From Streptococcus pasteurianus (lineage in GTDB: Bacteria > Bacillota > Bacilli > Lactobacillales > Streptococcaceae): a DNA stretch of 64,000 nt. Every line of letters starts with the position of its first letter. The first letter of the stretch is position 1. The notes under the pieces were generated by a model. That model did not search any database. It worked only from the letters and a program-made list of their open reading frames with translations, and was not told the origin of the DNA. The stretch spans positions 896,501 through 960,500 of the forward strand of contig NZ_CP039457.1 of the NCBI RefSeq assembly GCF_004843545.1, in the 5' to 3' direction. The translations under genes and the position numbers were made by a program. Below are positions 55,811 to 64,000 of this stretch, one piece after another.

Positions 55811-56491
55811 ATGTATGCAATTGAAATGAAAGCAGATGCTATGTTGCCACGAGAACGCTTGAGAGACTTAGGGGCAGAGCATCTTAGCAATCAGGAACTA
55901 TTATCTATTTTATTACGAACAGGAACAAAAGCAACCCCAGTTTTGGAAGTTGCCAATCAAATCTTGAAAAATTTAGATAGCTTAGCTGATTTTCAACACC
56001 TATCCCTGCAAGAATTGCAACAAATCAATGGTATTGGTTATGTTAAATCAATTGAAATCAAAGCAATGATTGAACTAGCAAAGCGCATTAGCAAGGCTGA
56101 ATATATCCAAAAAGAACGCATTATGAGTAGCGAACGTCTAGCGCGTAAAATGATGTTAGAATTGAGTGACCAAAAACAAGAACATTTGGTGGCTATTTAT
56201 CTGGATACGCAAAATCGAATCATTGAACAACGAACGATTTTTATCGGTTCTGTTCGCCGTTCGATTGCTGAACCACGTGAAATTCTCTATTATGCATGCA
56301 AAAATATGGCAACATCAGTTATTATTGTCCATAATCATCCGTCAGGCTCCCCAGAGCCAAGTGAGAACGATCTGCGATTTACTCAAAAAATGAAACGCTC
56401 TTGTGAAGATATTGGTATTATTTGCCTTGACCATATCGTCATTGGAAAATACCAATATTACAGCTTCCGAGAAGAAACAGATGTTTTGTAA
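55811..56491 (+). CDS. radC: RadC-family JAMM protein
   Basis: A 226-residue protein with a helix-hairpin-helix region ([20 protein letters not shown], about residues 65-84) followed by a JAMM/MPN+ metalloprotease-like domain whose zinc motif is [19 protein letters not shown] (about 172-190). Named for DNA repair, but a repair function has not held up for family members. ATG 55811 is used; GGAGG lies eleven bases upstream within a hairpin, an unusually long gap. Confidence 0.9.
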   Translation: MYAIEMKADAMLPRERLRDLGAEHLSNQELLSILLRTGTKATPVLEVANQILKNLDSLADFQHLSLQELQQINGIGYVKSIEIKAMIELAKRISKAEYIQKERIMSSERLARKMMLELSDQKQEHLVAIYLDTQNRIIEQRTIFIGSVRRSIAEPREILYYACKNMATSVIIVHNHPSGSPEPSENDLRFTQKMKRSCEDIGIICLDHIVIGKYQYYSFREETDVL

Positions 56492-56576
56492 TGTCGTTCA
56501 CTTTGAATTGCTAATGAGAAAGCAGTAGAAGAAAATCATTCATAAAATATATTCTAAAAAATAAATGGTAAGCAAT

Positions 56577-56608
56577 AAAAAAGATACTTTCGTTTAGAGG
56601 AAAGTATC
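56577..56608 (-). terminator. Terminator of rex
   Basis: On the minus strand GATACTTTC and GAAAGTATC pair around CTCTAAAC, followed by TTTTTT. Confidence 0.85.
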
Positions 56609-56637
56609 CAGAATGTTTTTGAAGCTAACTTGATAGT

Positions 56638-57285
56638 TTATTTATTTTGATTAGATTGATTCATGAAATACAGTAAAGTTTGCAACTCACTTGTTAAATC
56701 AACGTACTGAACGATGATACCTTTTGGAACATTGAGGTGAACAGGAGAGAAGCTCAAAATACCATGAATACCAGCATCAACCAGTATATCTGCGACTTCT
56801 TGAGCTTTTGAACTTGGAACAGTTAAAATAGCTGTTTCAATACCAGCTTCTTGCGCGTGTTTTTTTAGTGATGAGATACCATAGATAGGGATGCCATCTA
56901 ATGTTTCATGTCCCACCATTTCATTGTCATCAGTATCAAAAGCCATTGAAATTTGCATTTTATTACGATCGTGGAAGCGATAGTGAAGCAAAGCTCGTCC
57001 AATATTTCCACAGCCAACAAGAAGAACGTTTGTTGTGGAATGGTCGTTTAAAATATCAGCAAAGAAATTCATCAATTTTTTGACATCATAGCCGAATCCT
57101 CGACGCCCTAGCTCGCCGAAATATGAAAAATCTCGACGTACGGTTGCAGAATCAATTCCCATAGCATCTGCGATTTGTTTAGAACTCGCTTTTTCGACAT
57201 TATCTGTATTGAATCGCTTGAAAATACGATAATAAAGTGAGAGTCGTTTAGCTGTTGCTTTAGGAATAGATTTCTCAGTAGTCAC
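56638..57285 (-). CDS. rex: Redox-sensing transcriptional repressor Rex
   Basis: A 215-residue NADH-responsive repressor. The N-terminal winged helix is seen at about residues 8-80 ([20 protein letters not shown] then [20 protein letters not shown]). The Rossmann domain has [15 protein letters not shown] (about 86-100). Rex binds DNA when NAD+ is high and lets go when NADH builds up, opening fermentation genes. A long palindrome-like site upstream may be its own operator. The gene starts in ATG behind AGGGAGATGAT. It is followed by the DUF1831 and cysteine desulfurase genes on the same strand. Confidence 0.95.
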   Translation of the reverse strand: MTTEKSIPKATAKRLSLYYRIFKRFNTDNVEKASSKQIADAMGIDSATVRRDFSYFGELGRRGFGYDVKKLMNFFADILNDHSTTNVLLVGCGNIGRALLHYRFHDRNKMQISMAFDTDDNEMVGHETLDGIPIYGISSLKKHAQEAGIETAILTVPSSKAQEVADILVDAGIHGILSFSPVHLNVPKGIIVQYVDLTSELQTLLYFMNQSNQNK

Positions 57286-57330
57286 AATATCATCTCCCTT
57301 TTACTTTTTAATACTATTGTATCAAAAAGT

Positions 57331-57348
57331 TTGTGAAAACAGAAACAA
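57331..57348. promoter_or_regulatory. Candidate Rex operator upstream of rex
   Basis: TTGTGAAAACAGAAACAA shares both outer arms (TTGTGAAA and ACAA) with the Rex box TTGTGAAATATTTCACAA but differs in the centre. It lies 46 bases upstream of the rex start, so self-repression is plausible. Confidence 0.4.
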
Positions 57349-57365
57349 ATTTAACGAAATAAGCG

Positions 57366-57413
57366 AAAAAACGACTTAAATTAACAAAAAATGTTAGATA
57401 TTAAGTCGTTTTT
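57366..57413 (-). terminator. Terminator after DUF1831 gene
   Basis: On the minus strand AAAACGACTTAA and TTAAGTCGTTTT pair across an inner TAACA/TGTTA stem, followed by TTC. Confidence 0.75.
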
Positions 57414-57429
57414 AGAGTTAAAAGGGTTA

Positions 57430-57777
57430 TTAAACACGTTTTTTTGTGAAAATATCGCGTTCCACAAGACTGTCCATTAAGAAATAAAATTTTTCTTGAA
57501 GGATTTTATTGTCCTCAGATTTGAAGATATTGACAAAACGCAGACCAGATTTATCAGTAATGCTGAGTTTAAAACCTGTCAAATCTTTGTTGATCGTAAT
57601 TTTCAATGGGAAACCATCACCAGAATTAGGTACTTTTTCCAACAAGCGTGTCAATTCGTAGTTTCCAATACGATTTTGTGAAAATGTGGTATCACGAAGC
57701 GTGTATTTTTTGATGTTATCGCTAATAGCATAACTATAAAGACAGTTCTCTAAAGTAATTTCTTTTTCAAATGCCAT
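57430..57777 (-). CDS. DUF1831-family protein
   Basis: A 115-residue protein of the DUF1831 family, known from streptococci and lactobacilli and usually encoded beside cysteine desulfurase. A mostly beta fold without membrane segments is expected. The core is NCLYSYAISDNIKKYTLRDTT near residues 11-31, then RIGNYELTRLLEKVPNSGDG (about 36-55) and FPLKITINKDLTGFKLSITD (about 56-75). Its gap to the cysteine desulfurase gene is one base, so they are cotranscribed and probably work together in sulfur or amino-acid metabolism. No enzyme motif is visible. Confidence 0.8.
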   Translation of the reverse strand: MAFEKEITLENCLYSYAISDNIKKYTLRDTTFSQNRIGNYELTRLLEKVPNSGDGFPLKITINKDLTGFKLSITDKSGLRFVNIFKSEDNKILQEKFYFLMDSLVERDIFTKKRV

Positions 57778-57778
57778 C

Positions 57779-58894
57779 TTATTTTCCTACAATTTCTATT
57801 AGTTTTTGAGCGAGTTGTTGGATTTCGCTGATTGTATTAAGCTCTGAAAAGCTAATGCGAATAGATTCTGTTAAACGTGGAGAATCGTCACCATAAATGC
57901 TAGACAAAACATGACTTGGATCGACCGTTCCAGCAGTACAAGCAGAACCTGTTGAAACGGCAAAACCTGCTAAATCAAGTTGCGTTAAAAGAATGCCGTT
58001 GTTTTGATTTGGAAAACCGATGTTAAGAACATGCGGCATTTTATGTTGGCTTCCATTGATATAATAATCCAAACCAGAAATGCCATCAAGGAATGCTTGA
58101 CGAAGTTCTTGAACTTGTTGATAATTTTCATATTTATGAGCAATGGCGTCAGACAAAGCTTGTGCTAAACCGGTAATACCAATCATATTTTCCGTACTAG
58201 CACGGCGTTTCTCTTCTTGTTCACCGCCATGAAGCAAGTTATCAAAATGCTGTGGTGTTGAGTAGAGAATACCGACACCTTTTGGTCCATGGAATTTATG
58301 AGCAGAAGCTGAAAGAAAATCAGCTTTGATTTCTTCAGGAAAGACATCAACTTTACCAACGGCTTGAACGGCATCAATATGGAATGCGGCTTGGTGATCT
58401 TGAAGAAGTTCTCCAATTTCTTTAACAGGAAGAAGATCACCAGTTTCGTTATTAGCAAACATGATGCTAACCAAAATAGTATCATCACGCAAAGCATCAG
58501 CAACTTGCTGTGCAGAAATATGACCATTTTCAGGTTTTAGATAAGTCACTTCAAAACCAAAGCGTTTTTCCAGGTATTCCATGGTGTGAAGAACGGAATG
58601 ATGCTCAATAGCAGTAGTGACAAGGTGTTTTCCTTTAGCTTGATTAGCAAGGGCGTAACCTTTGATAGCAGTATTATTGCTTTCGGTTGCACCAGACGTA
58701 AAGATAATGCGGCGTGGATCAGTTTTTAAGGCTGAGGCAATCATTTGGCGGCTCGAGCGTAGGCGTTGGTTAGCTTGACGTCCAATGCCATGAATACTTG
58801 AGGGATTACCAAAATCGTTGATCATGACTTCTGTCATTGCATCAATAACAGAAGGTATGAGAGGAGTAGTAGCAGCATTATCGAGATATATCAT
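57779..58894 (-). CDS. Cysteine desulfurase
   Basis: A 371-residue PLP enzyme of the NifS/IscS class that takes sulfur from cysteine for Fe-S clusters or thiolated tRNA. The start IYLDNAATTPLIPSVIDAM is classic. The PLP lysine is in SASAHKFHGPKGVGILY near 200, and the persulfide cysteine is in VSTGSACTAGTVDPSHVL near 320, in a loop length typical of the group I form. No iscU is adjacent, so it may serve tRNA thiolation (compare the IscS-MnmA system) rather than a local Fe-S operon. It ends seven bases after prs's downstream stop, on the same strand. Confidence 0.93.
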   Translation of the reverse strand: MIYLDNAATTPLIPSVIDAMTEVMINDFGNPSSIHGIGRQANQRLRSSRQMIASALKTDPRRIIFTSGATESNNTAIKGYALANQAKGKHLVTTAIEHHSVLHTMEYLEKRFGFEVTYLKPENGHISAQQVADALRDDTILVSIMFANNETGDLLPVKEIGELLQDHQAAFHIDAVQAVGKVDVFPEEIKADFLSASAHKFHGPKGVGILYSTPQHFDNLLHGGEQEEKRRASTENMIGITGLAQALSDAIAHKYENYQQVQELRQAFLDGISGLDYYINGSQHKMPHVLNIGFPNQNNGILLTQLDLAGFAVSTGSACTAGTVDPSHVLSSIYGDDSPRLTESIRISFSELNTISEIQQLAQKLIEIVGK

Positions 58895-58901
58895 ATATTA
58901 G

Positions 58902-59873
58902 TTAATCCTTTGTAGCGTTATATGAGAATAATGGGCTGAGTGGTGATTTTTCGTGAATACGAATAATCGCGTCAGCAATTAATTTACTTGCTGAAAGATA
59001 TTTAATATTTTTTGGCAAGCGTTCTTTAGTAGCGACAGAGTCAGTTACTAAAATTTCTTTAATAGGAGCAGTATCAAGGCTTTCAGCAGCACCGCCAGCA
59101 AATAAACCGTGACTTGCTACGGCATAGATTTCTGTTGCACCATCGCGTTCTACGATTTTAGCAGCTTCAGCAAATGTTTTACCTGTGTTCAAAATATCAT
59201 CGATAAGGATAGCTTTTTTACCAGAAACTTCACCGATGATATAACCTTCTTCGCGGTGAGAATCGTCTTCTGCATAATCAATGATTGCGATTGGTGAATC
59301 AAGGTATTGTGCTAAGCTACGGGCACGTTTGATACCAGAGTTTTTAGGGCTAACAACGACAACATCTTCACCTTTTAGTCCTAATTCACAGTAGTATTGA
59401 GCAAAAAGTGGAACAGTAAAGAGGTTATCAACTGGAACATCAAAGAATCCCTGCACTTGAACAGCGTGAAGGTCAAGTGTTAATAGACGATCTACGCCCG
59501 CTTTAACCAACATGTTAGCAACAAGTTTTGCAGTAATTGGTTCACGTGATGCAGCAATACGGTCTTGACGTGAATAACCAAAATAAGGGATAACCACGTT
59601 AACTGTGTTTGCACTAGCACGTTTACAAGCATCAACCATAATCAAAAGTTCCCAAAGGTTGTCATTAACAGGGTAGCTAGTAGATTGGATGATGTAAATA
59701 TCATCTCCACGAACTGTTTCTTCAATGTTAATCATGATTTCGCCGTCTGAAAACTTACGTGTTGACACTTTTCCAAGTGGGACACCAACTGTGTCCGCAA
59801 TCTTTTGTGCAATCTCTACGTTAGAAGAAAGAGAAAAAAGCTTGAATTGTTTGTCGGCGTAATGTTCTGCCAT
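58902..59873 (-). CDS. prs: Ribose-phosphate pyrophosphokinase
   Basis: A 323-residue class I PRPP synthase, which transfers pyrophosphate from ATP to ribose-5-phosphate. The catalytic His is in [14 protein letters not shown] (about residues 133-146), preceded by [20 protein letters not shown] (about 100), and the PRPP-binding loop is [18 protein letters not shown] (about 222-239). PRPP feeds pyrE and purine synthesis. GGAGT precedes the ATG. It lies upstream of the cysteine desulfurase gene, 8 bases apart, and 85 bases downstream of the CYTH gene. Confidence 0.96.
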   Translation of the reverse strand: MAEHYADKQFKLFSLSSNVEIAQKIADTVGVPLGKVSTRKFSDGEIMINIEETVRGDDIYIIQSTSYPVNDNLWELLIMVDACKRASANTVNVVIPYFGYSRQDRIAASREPITAKLVANMLVKAGVDRLLTLDLHAVQVQGFFDVPVDNLFTVPLFAQYYCELGLKGEDVVVVSPKNSGIKRARSLAQYLDSPIAIIDYAEDDSHREEGYIIGEVSGKKAILIDDILNTGKTFAEAAKIVERDGATEIYAVASHGLFAGGAAESLDTAPIKEILVTDSVATKERLPKNIKYLSASKLIADAIIRIHEKSPLSPLFSYNATKD

Positions 59874-59958
59874 GATATAAATAAACTCCTTTAAAATTAA
59901 TACTTATATTCTATCAAAAAAAATGAAATAATTCAGCACTTTCTCATGAAAAAGCACC

Positions 59959-60528
59959 TTAAATTCGTTTTAGAGTCGCGCTGAATCGAGCGACTTTACT
60001 TTTAGCGTACTTGAAATCGATAGTATGCTCGGCTAAGAAGTTGTCAAAATCTTTCTTACCTTGTTCGGCATTTTCAACTTCCAATTCAAGTTCGTAGTCT
60101 TTAATACCAGCGTATTGGTTGCTATCAAGTGCCATTAGACCAATTTTAGTCATTGTTTCACGGCGTGTTGTTGTAAGACTGCCAAAGTTTTTAAGACTTG
60201 AGAGTTTAACCCCGTTCTCTTCGATAAGGTTTAGAAAATCAACATCTGGAAATTTTCCAGATTTGATGATTTCTTTAGCATCTGCAACACTCAAATTATA
60301 GTTATATTCTAAGTTGCCAACTTCTTTTGGAATTTTTAGTGTTATTTCTGCACGGTTGGGCAAGGTTCTAATACGTAACGACATACGATTAGCCTTCATA
60401 TCAAAGTTTTCTGAGTCGAAGTAGTAGTTTGTCTGTGTGACTGGTGCTACGTGTGAAAACTGATTATTGAGACGATTAAATTCGTCTTTAGTGAGTAAGG
60501 TTTTGTACTCAATTTCAAGGTGTGTCAT
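59959..60528 (-). CDS. CYTH-domain protein (triphosphate tunnel enzyme family)
   Basis: A 189-residue CYTH protein. The N-terminal EIEYK (ExExK) motif, residues 5-9, gives the metal-binding face of the tunnel, and other basic and acidic residues recur in alternating strands (MSLRIRTLPNRAEITLKIPK near 50-70, ELELEVENAEQGKKDF near 145). Members hydrolyse inorganic or nucleoside triphosphates or thiamine triphosphate. It is divergent from relQ, and this CYTH-relQ-nadK-rluA-pta neighbourhood is common in streptococci. Substrate is not determinable here. Confidence 0.88.
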   Translation of the reverse strand: MTHLEIEYKTLLTKDEFNRLNNQFSHVAPVTQTNYYFDSENFDMKANRMSLRIRTLPNRAEITLKIPKEVGNLEYNYNLSVADAKEIIKSGKFPDVDFLNLIEENGVKLSSLKNFGSLTTTRRETMTKIGLMALDSNQYAGIKDYELELEVENAEQGKKDFDNFLAEHTIDFKYAKSKVARFSATLKRI

Positions 60529-60660
60529 AAATAAATTTCCTTTTTTTCACCATTAGATTTATGGTATAATTAGTTTATTATATTAATTCTATACAAAAGT
60601 CAATTTTTTGACAAGGATTGGTCATGTCTTTCGTGACAGGTCCATTAGGAAGGAAATGTG

Positions 60661-61326
60661 ATGGACTGGGAAAAATTTTTAGATCCTTACATACAGACAG
60701 TTGGGGAGTTGAAGATTAAACTACGTGGTATTCGTAAGCAGTTTCGTAAGCAAAATCGCCATTCTCCAATTGAATTTGTAACTGGTCGTGTAAAATCAGT
60801 TGAAAGTATCAAGGAAAAAATGGAACTTCGGGGGATTAAACCTGAAAATATTGCACAGGATTTGCAAGATATTGCAGGTGTTCGTGTTATGGTTCAATTC
60901 GTAGATGATGTTGATGAAGTTCTAGCTCTTTTGCGTGGTCGTCACGACATGACAATTGTTCAAGAACGAGATTATATCAATAATATGAAAGCAAGTGGCT
61001 ATCGTTCTTATCATGTTATTGTAGAGTATCCAGTAGATACGATAGATGGTCAAAAAACGGTCTTGGCTGAGATTCAAATTCGAACATTAGCCATGAATTT
61101 CTGGGCGACAATTGAGCATTCATTGAATTATAAGTACAAGGGTGAATTTCCAGATGAAATCAAGAAACGCCTTGAAACGACAGCAAAAATTGCGCTTGAA
61201 TTGGATGAAGAAATGAGAAAGATTCGTGAGGATATTAGAGAAGCACAGCTTTTATTTGATCCCGCAAGTCGAAAATTAAGTGATGGTGTAGGAAATAGCG
61301 ATGACACAGACGAATATTACAGATAA
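60661..61326 (+). CDS. relQ: Small alarmone synthetase RelQ (GTP pyrophosphokinase)
   Basis: A 221-residue single-domain (p)ppGpp synthetase without a hydrolase or ACT domain. The RelA/SpoT synthetase core is seen in [20 protein letters not shown] (about residues 39-58), [20 protein letters not shown] (about 68-87), [15 protein letters not shown] and ELINE-like [20 protein letters not shown]. It makes alarmones from GTP or GDP, typically in cell-wall or translation stress. ATG 60661, six bases after AAGGAA, is chosen over GTG 60658. Its 3' end overlaps nadK by 26 bases. Confidence 0.94.
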   Translation: MDWEKFLDPYIQTVGELKIKLRGIRKQFRKQNRHSPIEFVTGRVKSVESIKEKMELRGIKPENIAQDLQDIAGVRVMVQFVDDVDEVLALLRGRHDMTIVQERDYINNMKASGYRSYHVIVEYPVDTIDGQKTVLAEIQIRTLAMNFWATIEHSLNYKYKGEFPDEIKKRLETTAKIALELDEEMRKIREDIREAQLLFDPASRKLSDGVGNSDDTDEYYR

Positions 61327-62137
61327 AGTGACACGAGTAGCTATCGTGGCAAACGGAAAATACCAAAGTAGGCGAGTTGCTTCAAAACTTTTTGCGACCT
61401 TCAAGGAGGACAAGCGATTTTATTTATCTAAGAAAGACCCTGATATTGTCATTTCTATCGGTGGTGATGGTATGTTGTTATCAGCGTTTCACATGTATGA
61501 AAAAAATCTTGATAAAGTACGCTTTGTCGGAATCCATACAGGACACCTTGGCTTCTATACGGATTATCGTGATTTTGAAGTTGAAAAATTAATCGAAAAT
61601 TTGCATGCTGATAAGGGACATAAGGTTTCTTATCCTATTTTGAGGGCAAAAGTTACCTTGGACGATGGGCGTGTGGTTAAAGCGCGTGCGTTGAATGAAG
61701 TAGCCATTAAACGTATTGAAAAAACGATGGTTGCGGACGTGGTTATTGATAACGTACAACTAGAACGTTTCCGTGGTGACGGTCTTTCGGTATCGACACC
61801 AACAGGAAGTACAGCCTATAATAAATCATTAGGTGGTGCGATTTTGCATCCGACAATGGAAGCCTTGCAGCTGGCAGAAATTTCTAGTTTGAATAATCGT
61901 GTCTATCGCACGTTGGGGTCTTCAGTGATTGTTCCCAAAAAAGATAAGATTGAAATTATTCCTAAGCGTCAAGGTGTTTACACGATTTCAATCGATAATA
62001 AAACGATGCATTACAAAAATGTGTCTAAAATTGAATATTGCATTGACAATAAAAAAATTAGCTTTGTGGCGACGCCGTTCCATACAAGCTTCTGGGAACG
62101 CGTAACAGATGCCTTTATAGGAGAGTTGGAGTCGTGA
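61301..62137 (+). CDS. nadK: NAD kinase
   Basis: A 278-residue ATP-NAD kinase, the only route to NADP. The GGDG motif is [17 protein letters not shown] (about residues 50-66), and the substrate motif is [20 protein letters not shown] (about 160-179). The start overlaps relQ's last 26 bases in another frame, with AGGAAA inside relQ as RBS, so translation is probably coupled. Its final TGA overlaps the GTG start of the pseudouridine synthase. Confidence 0.95.
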   Translation: MTQTNITDKVTRVAIVANGKYQSRRVASKLFATFKEDKRFYLSKKDPDIVISIGGDGMLLSAFHMYEKNLDKVRFVGIHTGHLGFYTDYRDFEVEKLIENLHADKGHKVSYPILRAKVTLDDGRVVKARALNEVAIKRIEKTMVADVVIDNVQLERFRGDGLSVSTPTGSTAYNKSLGGAILHPTMEALQLAEISSLNNRVYRTLGSSVIVPKKDKIEIIPKRQGVYTISIDNKTMHYKNVSKIEYCIDNKKISFVATPFHTSFWERVTDAFIGELES

Positions 62138-63024
62138 GATTTGATTTTGTTGCTGATCGACAAACAAAAGTAAAAACATTTTTAAAAGGTCACGATGTTT
62201 CCAAAGGATTATTAGCTAAAGTGAAGTTCAAAGGTGGGAATATATGGGTAAATGGTGTTGAACAAAATGCCATTTATTTATTGAACGTTGGTGACGTTGT
62301 TACCATTGAAATTCCTGATGAAGAAGAGCACGAGACGTTAGTTCCTGTTAAACATGATCTTAATATTGCTTATGAAGATGAGCATTTTTTAATTATAAAT
62401 AAATCGTATGGTTATGCCAGTATTCCAAGTGTTTTGCATTCCAATACGATTGCTAATTTTGTGAAATATTATTATTTAGAGCAAAATTATCCGAATAAAC
62501 AGGTGCATATTGTGACACGTTTGGATAAGGATACGAGCGGATTGATGCTGTTTGCTAAACATGGCTATGCACATGCTAGATTAGATAAGCAACTGCAAAA
62601 TAAAACCATTGAAAAACGGTATTATGCTTTGGTTTCTGGCAAAGGTGAATTAGCAGATAAAGGTGAGATTATTGCACCGATTGCTCGTTCAGATGATAGT
62701 ATCATCACACGTTGTGTGCATCCGTCTGGCAAATATGCTCATACGAGCTACGAAGTTGTGGCGCGTTTTGGTGAGGTAGCTTTGGTAGATATTCGTCTCC
62801 ATACGGGACGCACCCACCAGATTCGTGTGCATTTTTCGCATATTGGTTTTCCATTGTTGGGAGATGATATGTATGGTGGAAGTATGGATTATGGCATTAC
62901 ACGTCAAGCTTTGCATTGCCATTATCTTCGCTTTGTAAACCCATACACAAATGAAGAGATAATTCAGACTACAAACTTGACAGATGATTTTGATAGCGTT
63001 ATCATGGAACTACAACAAAATTAG
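62134..63024 (+). CDS. RluA-family pseudouridine synthase
   Basis: A 296-residue enzyme that isomerises uridine in rRNA or tRNA. The catalytic aspartate is in [18 protein letters not shown] (about residues 128-145), and the family signature [20 protein letters not shown] follows near 225. An N-terminal region of about 75 residues with an S4-like sequence ([20 protein letters not shown]) precedes the core. The GTG at 62134 shares four bases with the end of nadK. Which position it modifies is unknown. Confidence 0.9.
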   Translation: MRFDFVADRQTKVKTFLKGHDVSKGLLAKVKFKGGNIWVNGVEQNAIYLLNVGDVVTIEIPDEEEHETLVPVKHDLNIAYEDEHFLIINKSYGYASIPSVLHSNTIANFVKYYYLEQNYPNKQVHIVTRLDKDTSGLMLFAKHGYAHARLDKQLQNKTIEKRYYALVSGKGELADKGEIIAPIARSDDSIITRCVHPSGKYAHTSYEVVARFGEVALVDIRLHTGRTHQIRVHFSHIGFPLLGDDMYGGSMDYGITRQALHCHYLRFVNPYTNEEIIQTTNLTDDFDSVIMELQQN

Positions 63025-63040
63025 ATAGAAGGTTAAAAAT

Positions 63041-64000
63041 ATGGGAATTCGATCTTTATTTGGTAGCTTACGGGAAAAAATTGTTGGTAAAAACCTCAAA
63101 ATTGTTTTTCCTGAAGGAAATGATGAACGTGTACTTCGAGCAGCCGCTCGTTTGAAATTTGAGGGGTTAATTGAGCCAATTATTTTAGGAGACGCTAAAG
63201 AAGTTCGAGCTTTGCTTGCGAAATTTGGCTTCGCTGATCAAGATTATGTCTTTATCAATCCAGCAGAATACGATAAATTTGATGAAATGAAAGAAGCATT
63301 TCTTGAAATTCGTAAGGGAAAAGTGACACCAGAAGAGGCCGAGCGTTTGTTACAAGATGTCAATTATTTTGGTGTGATGCTTGTCAAACTTGGCTTGGCT
63401 GACGGAATGGTTTCTGGTGCCATTCATTCAACCGCTGATACGGTTCGCCCAGCGCTTCAAATCATCAAAACGAAACCTGGTATTTCACGTACTTCAGGGG
63501 TATTCTTGATGAACCGTGAAACAACTGAACAACGTCTTGTGTTCGCTGACTGTGCGATTAATATTGACCCTACTGCTCAAGAATTGGCTGAAATTGCTGT
63601 GAATACTGCGGATACGGCTAAAATTTTTGATATTGAGCCAAAGATTGCAATGCTGAGCTTTTCAACGAAAGGAAGTGCTAAGGCGCCACAAGTTGAAAAG
63701 GTACAAACAGCAACTAAAATTGCCCAAGAAACACGCCCTGACATTCTTTTGGATGGTGAATTGCAATTTGATGCGGCATTTGTTCCAGGGACAGCAGCTG
63801 TAAAAGCACCAGATAGTGATATTGCAGGACAAGCAAATGTCTTTATCTTCCCAGACCTTCAATCAGGAAACATTGGTTATAAAATCGCTCAACGCTTAGG
63901 GATGTTTGAAGCTATTGGACCAATTCTTCAAGGACTTAACAAGCCTGTGAATGATTTGTCACGTGGCTCAAGTGCTGAGGATATTTACAAATTAGCCATC
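63041..64000 (+). CDS. pta: Phosphate acetyltransferase, 3' end cut by window
   Basis: Partial: 320 codons are visible before the window ends. It converts acetyl-CoA and phosphate to acetyl-phosphate, feeding ATP production with acetate kinase. The N-terminus MGIRSLFGSLREKIVGKNLK and motifs such as IVFPEGNDERVLRAAARL (about residues 21-38), DGMVSGAIHSTADTVRPALQ (about 125-144) and PGTAAVKAPDSDIAGQANVF near 260 identify it. GAAGG lies about eight bases before the ATG. The usual length is about 327-330, so perhaps only a few residues are missing. It is the last gene of the relQ-nadK-rluA-pta run. Confidence 0.95.
   Translation, partial: MGIRSLFGSLREKIVGKNLKIVFPEGNDERVLRAAARLKFEGLIEPIILGDAKEVRALLAKFGFADQDYVFINPAEYDKFDEMKEAFLEIRKGKVTPEEAERLLQDVNYFGVMLVKLGLADGMVSGAIHSTADTVRPALQIIKTKPGISRTSGVFLMNRETTEQRLVFADCAINIDPTAQELAEIAVNTADTAKIFDIEPKIAMLSFSTKGSAKAPQVEKVQTATKIAQETRPDILLDGELQFDAAFVPGTAAVKAPDSDIAGQANVFIFPDLQSGNIGYKIAQRLGMFEAIGPILQGLNKPVNDLSRGSSAEDIYKLAI

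Overview
The window is a low-GC Gram-positive chromosome segment, best read as Streptococcus and most likely the S. bovis/S. equinus group. The evidence is a streptococcal tmRNA whose tag reads AKNTNSYAVAA, a pfkA-pyk pair directly downstream of dnaE, a pyr operon with PyrR attenuators, split parE and parC, a NagR-type control region at glmS, and streptococcal families such as DUF2969, DUF1831 and an MntE-like exporter. The species call is inference from gene content, not from an alignment.

Layout. 1-5.4 kb is the distal end of a capsule or exopolysaccharide locus: a flippase (cut by the window edge), a DUF6625-type protein and a three-gene set that looks like CDP-2-glycerol synthesis, closed by the wreck of an ISL3-family IS. 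5.4-12.1 kb is an alpha-mannoside island: a PRD/EIIA activator divergent from fructose-type EIIA, EIIB and EIIC genes and a GH38 mannosidase like MngB, with an inverted-repeat operator and a cre site between them. 12.3-15.0 kb has an acidic protein of unknown function whose terminator is split by an IS150-type insertion. 15.2-22.3 kb carries de novo pyrimidine genes (pyrK, pyrD, pyrF, pyrE, pyrC) with two PyrR attenuators and a pyrophosphatase-like gene between pyrF and pyrE, plus ybhB-like, ung and peptidase E genes. 22.3-31 kb has plsY, parE-parC, ilvE, tRNA-Tyr, tRNA-Gln, ribosomal protein S1 and tRNA-Arg. 31-35.5 kb has lrgAB, a TVP38 membrane protein, ssrA and a GntR/YtrA-type ABC operon. 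35.5-44.7 kb has dnaE, pfkA, pyk, a signal-peptidase-like protein lacking the catalytic pair, glmS and phnA. 44.9-51.8 kb is transport and sugar use: an amino-acid ABC transporter, MntE-like exporter, alanine/glycine symporter and 6-phospho-beta-glucosidase. 51.8-64 kb has three tandem histidine phosphatases, an AI-2E-type membrane protein, a GT8 glycosyltransferase, radC, the rex-DUF1831-cysteine desulfurase-prs block, and CYTH facing relQ-nadK-rluA-pta; pta runs off the right edge.

How the parts work together. The pyr genes make UMP and are throttled by PyrR at two transcript leaders. The mannoside island imports and phosphorylates a mannoside and cleaves it inside the cell, with CcpA repression predicted. 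pfkA, pyk and pta are central glycolytic and acetate genes, and rex senses the NADH/NAD balance.

Most of the window is ordinary core genome. The least ordinary items are the apparently dead signal peptidase homolog downstream of pyk, the pyrophosphatase inside the pyr operon, asparagine at the ParC position-83 quinolone site, the IS that landed in a terminator loop, and the three-copy phosphatase cluster. I did not find a CRISPR array, a toxin-antitoxin pair or an obviously new multi-gene defence system.
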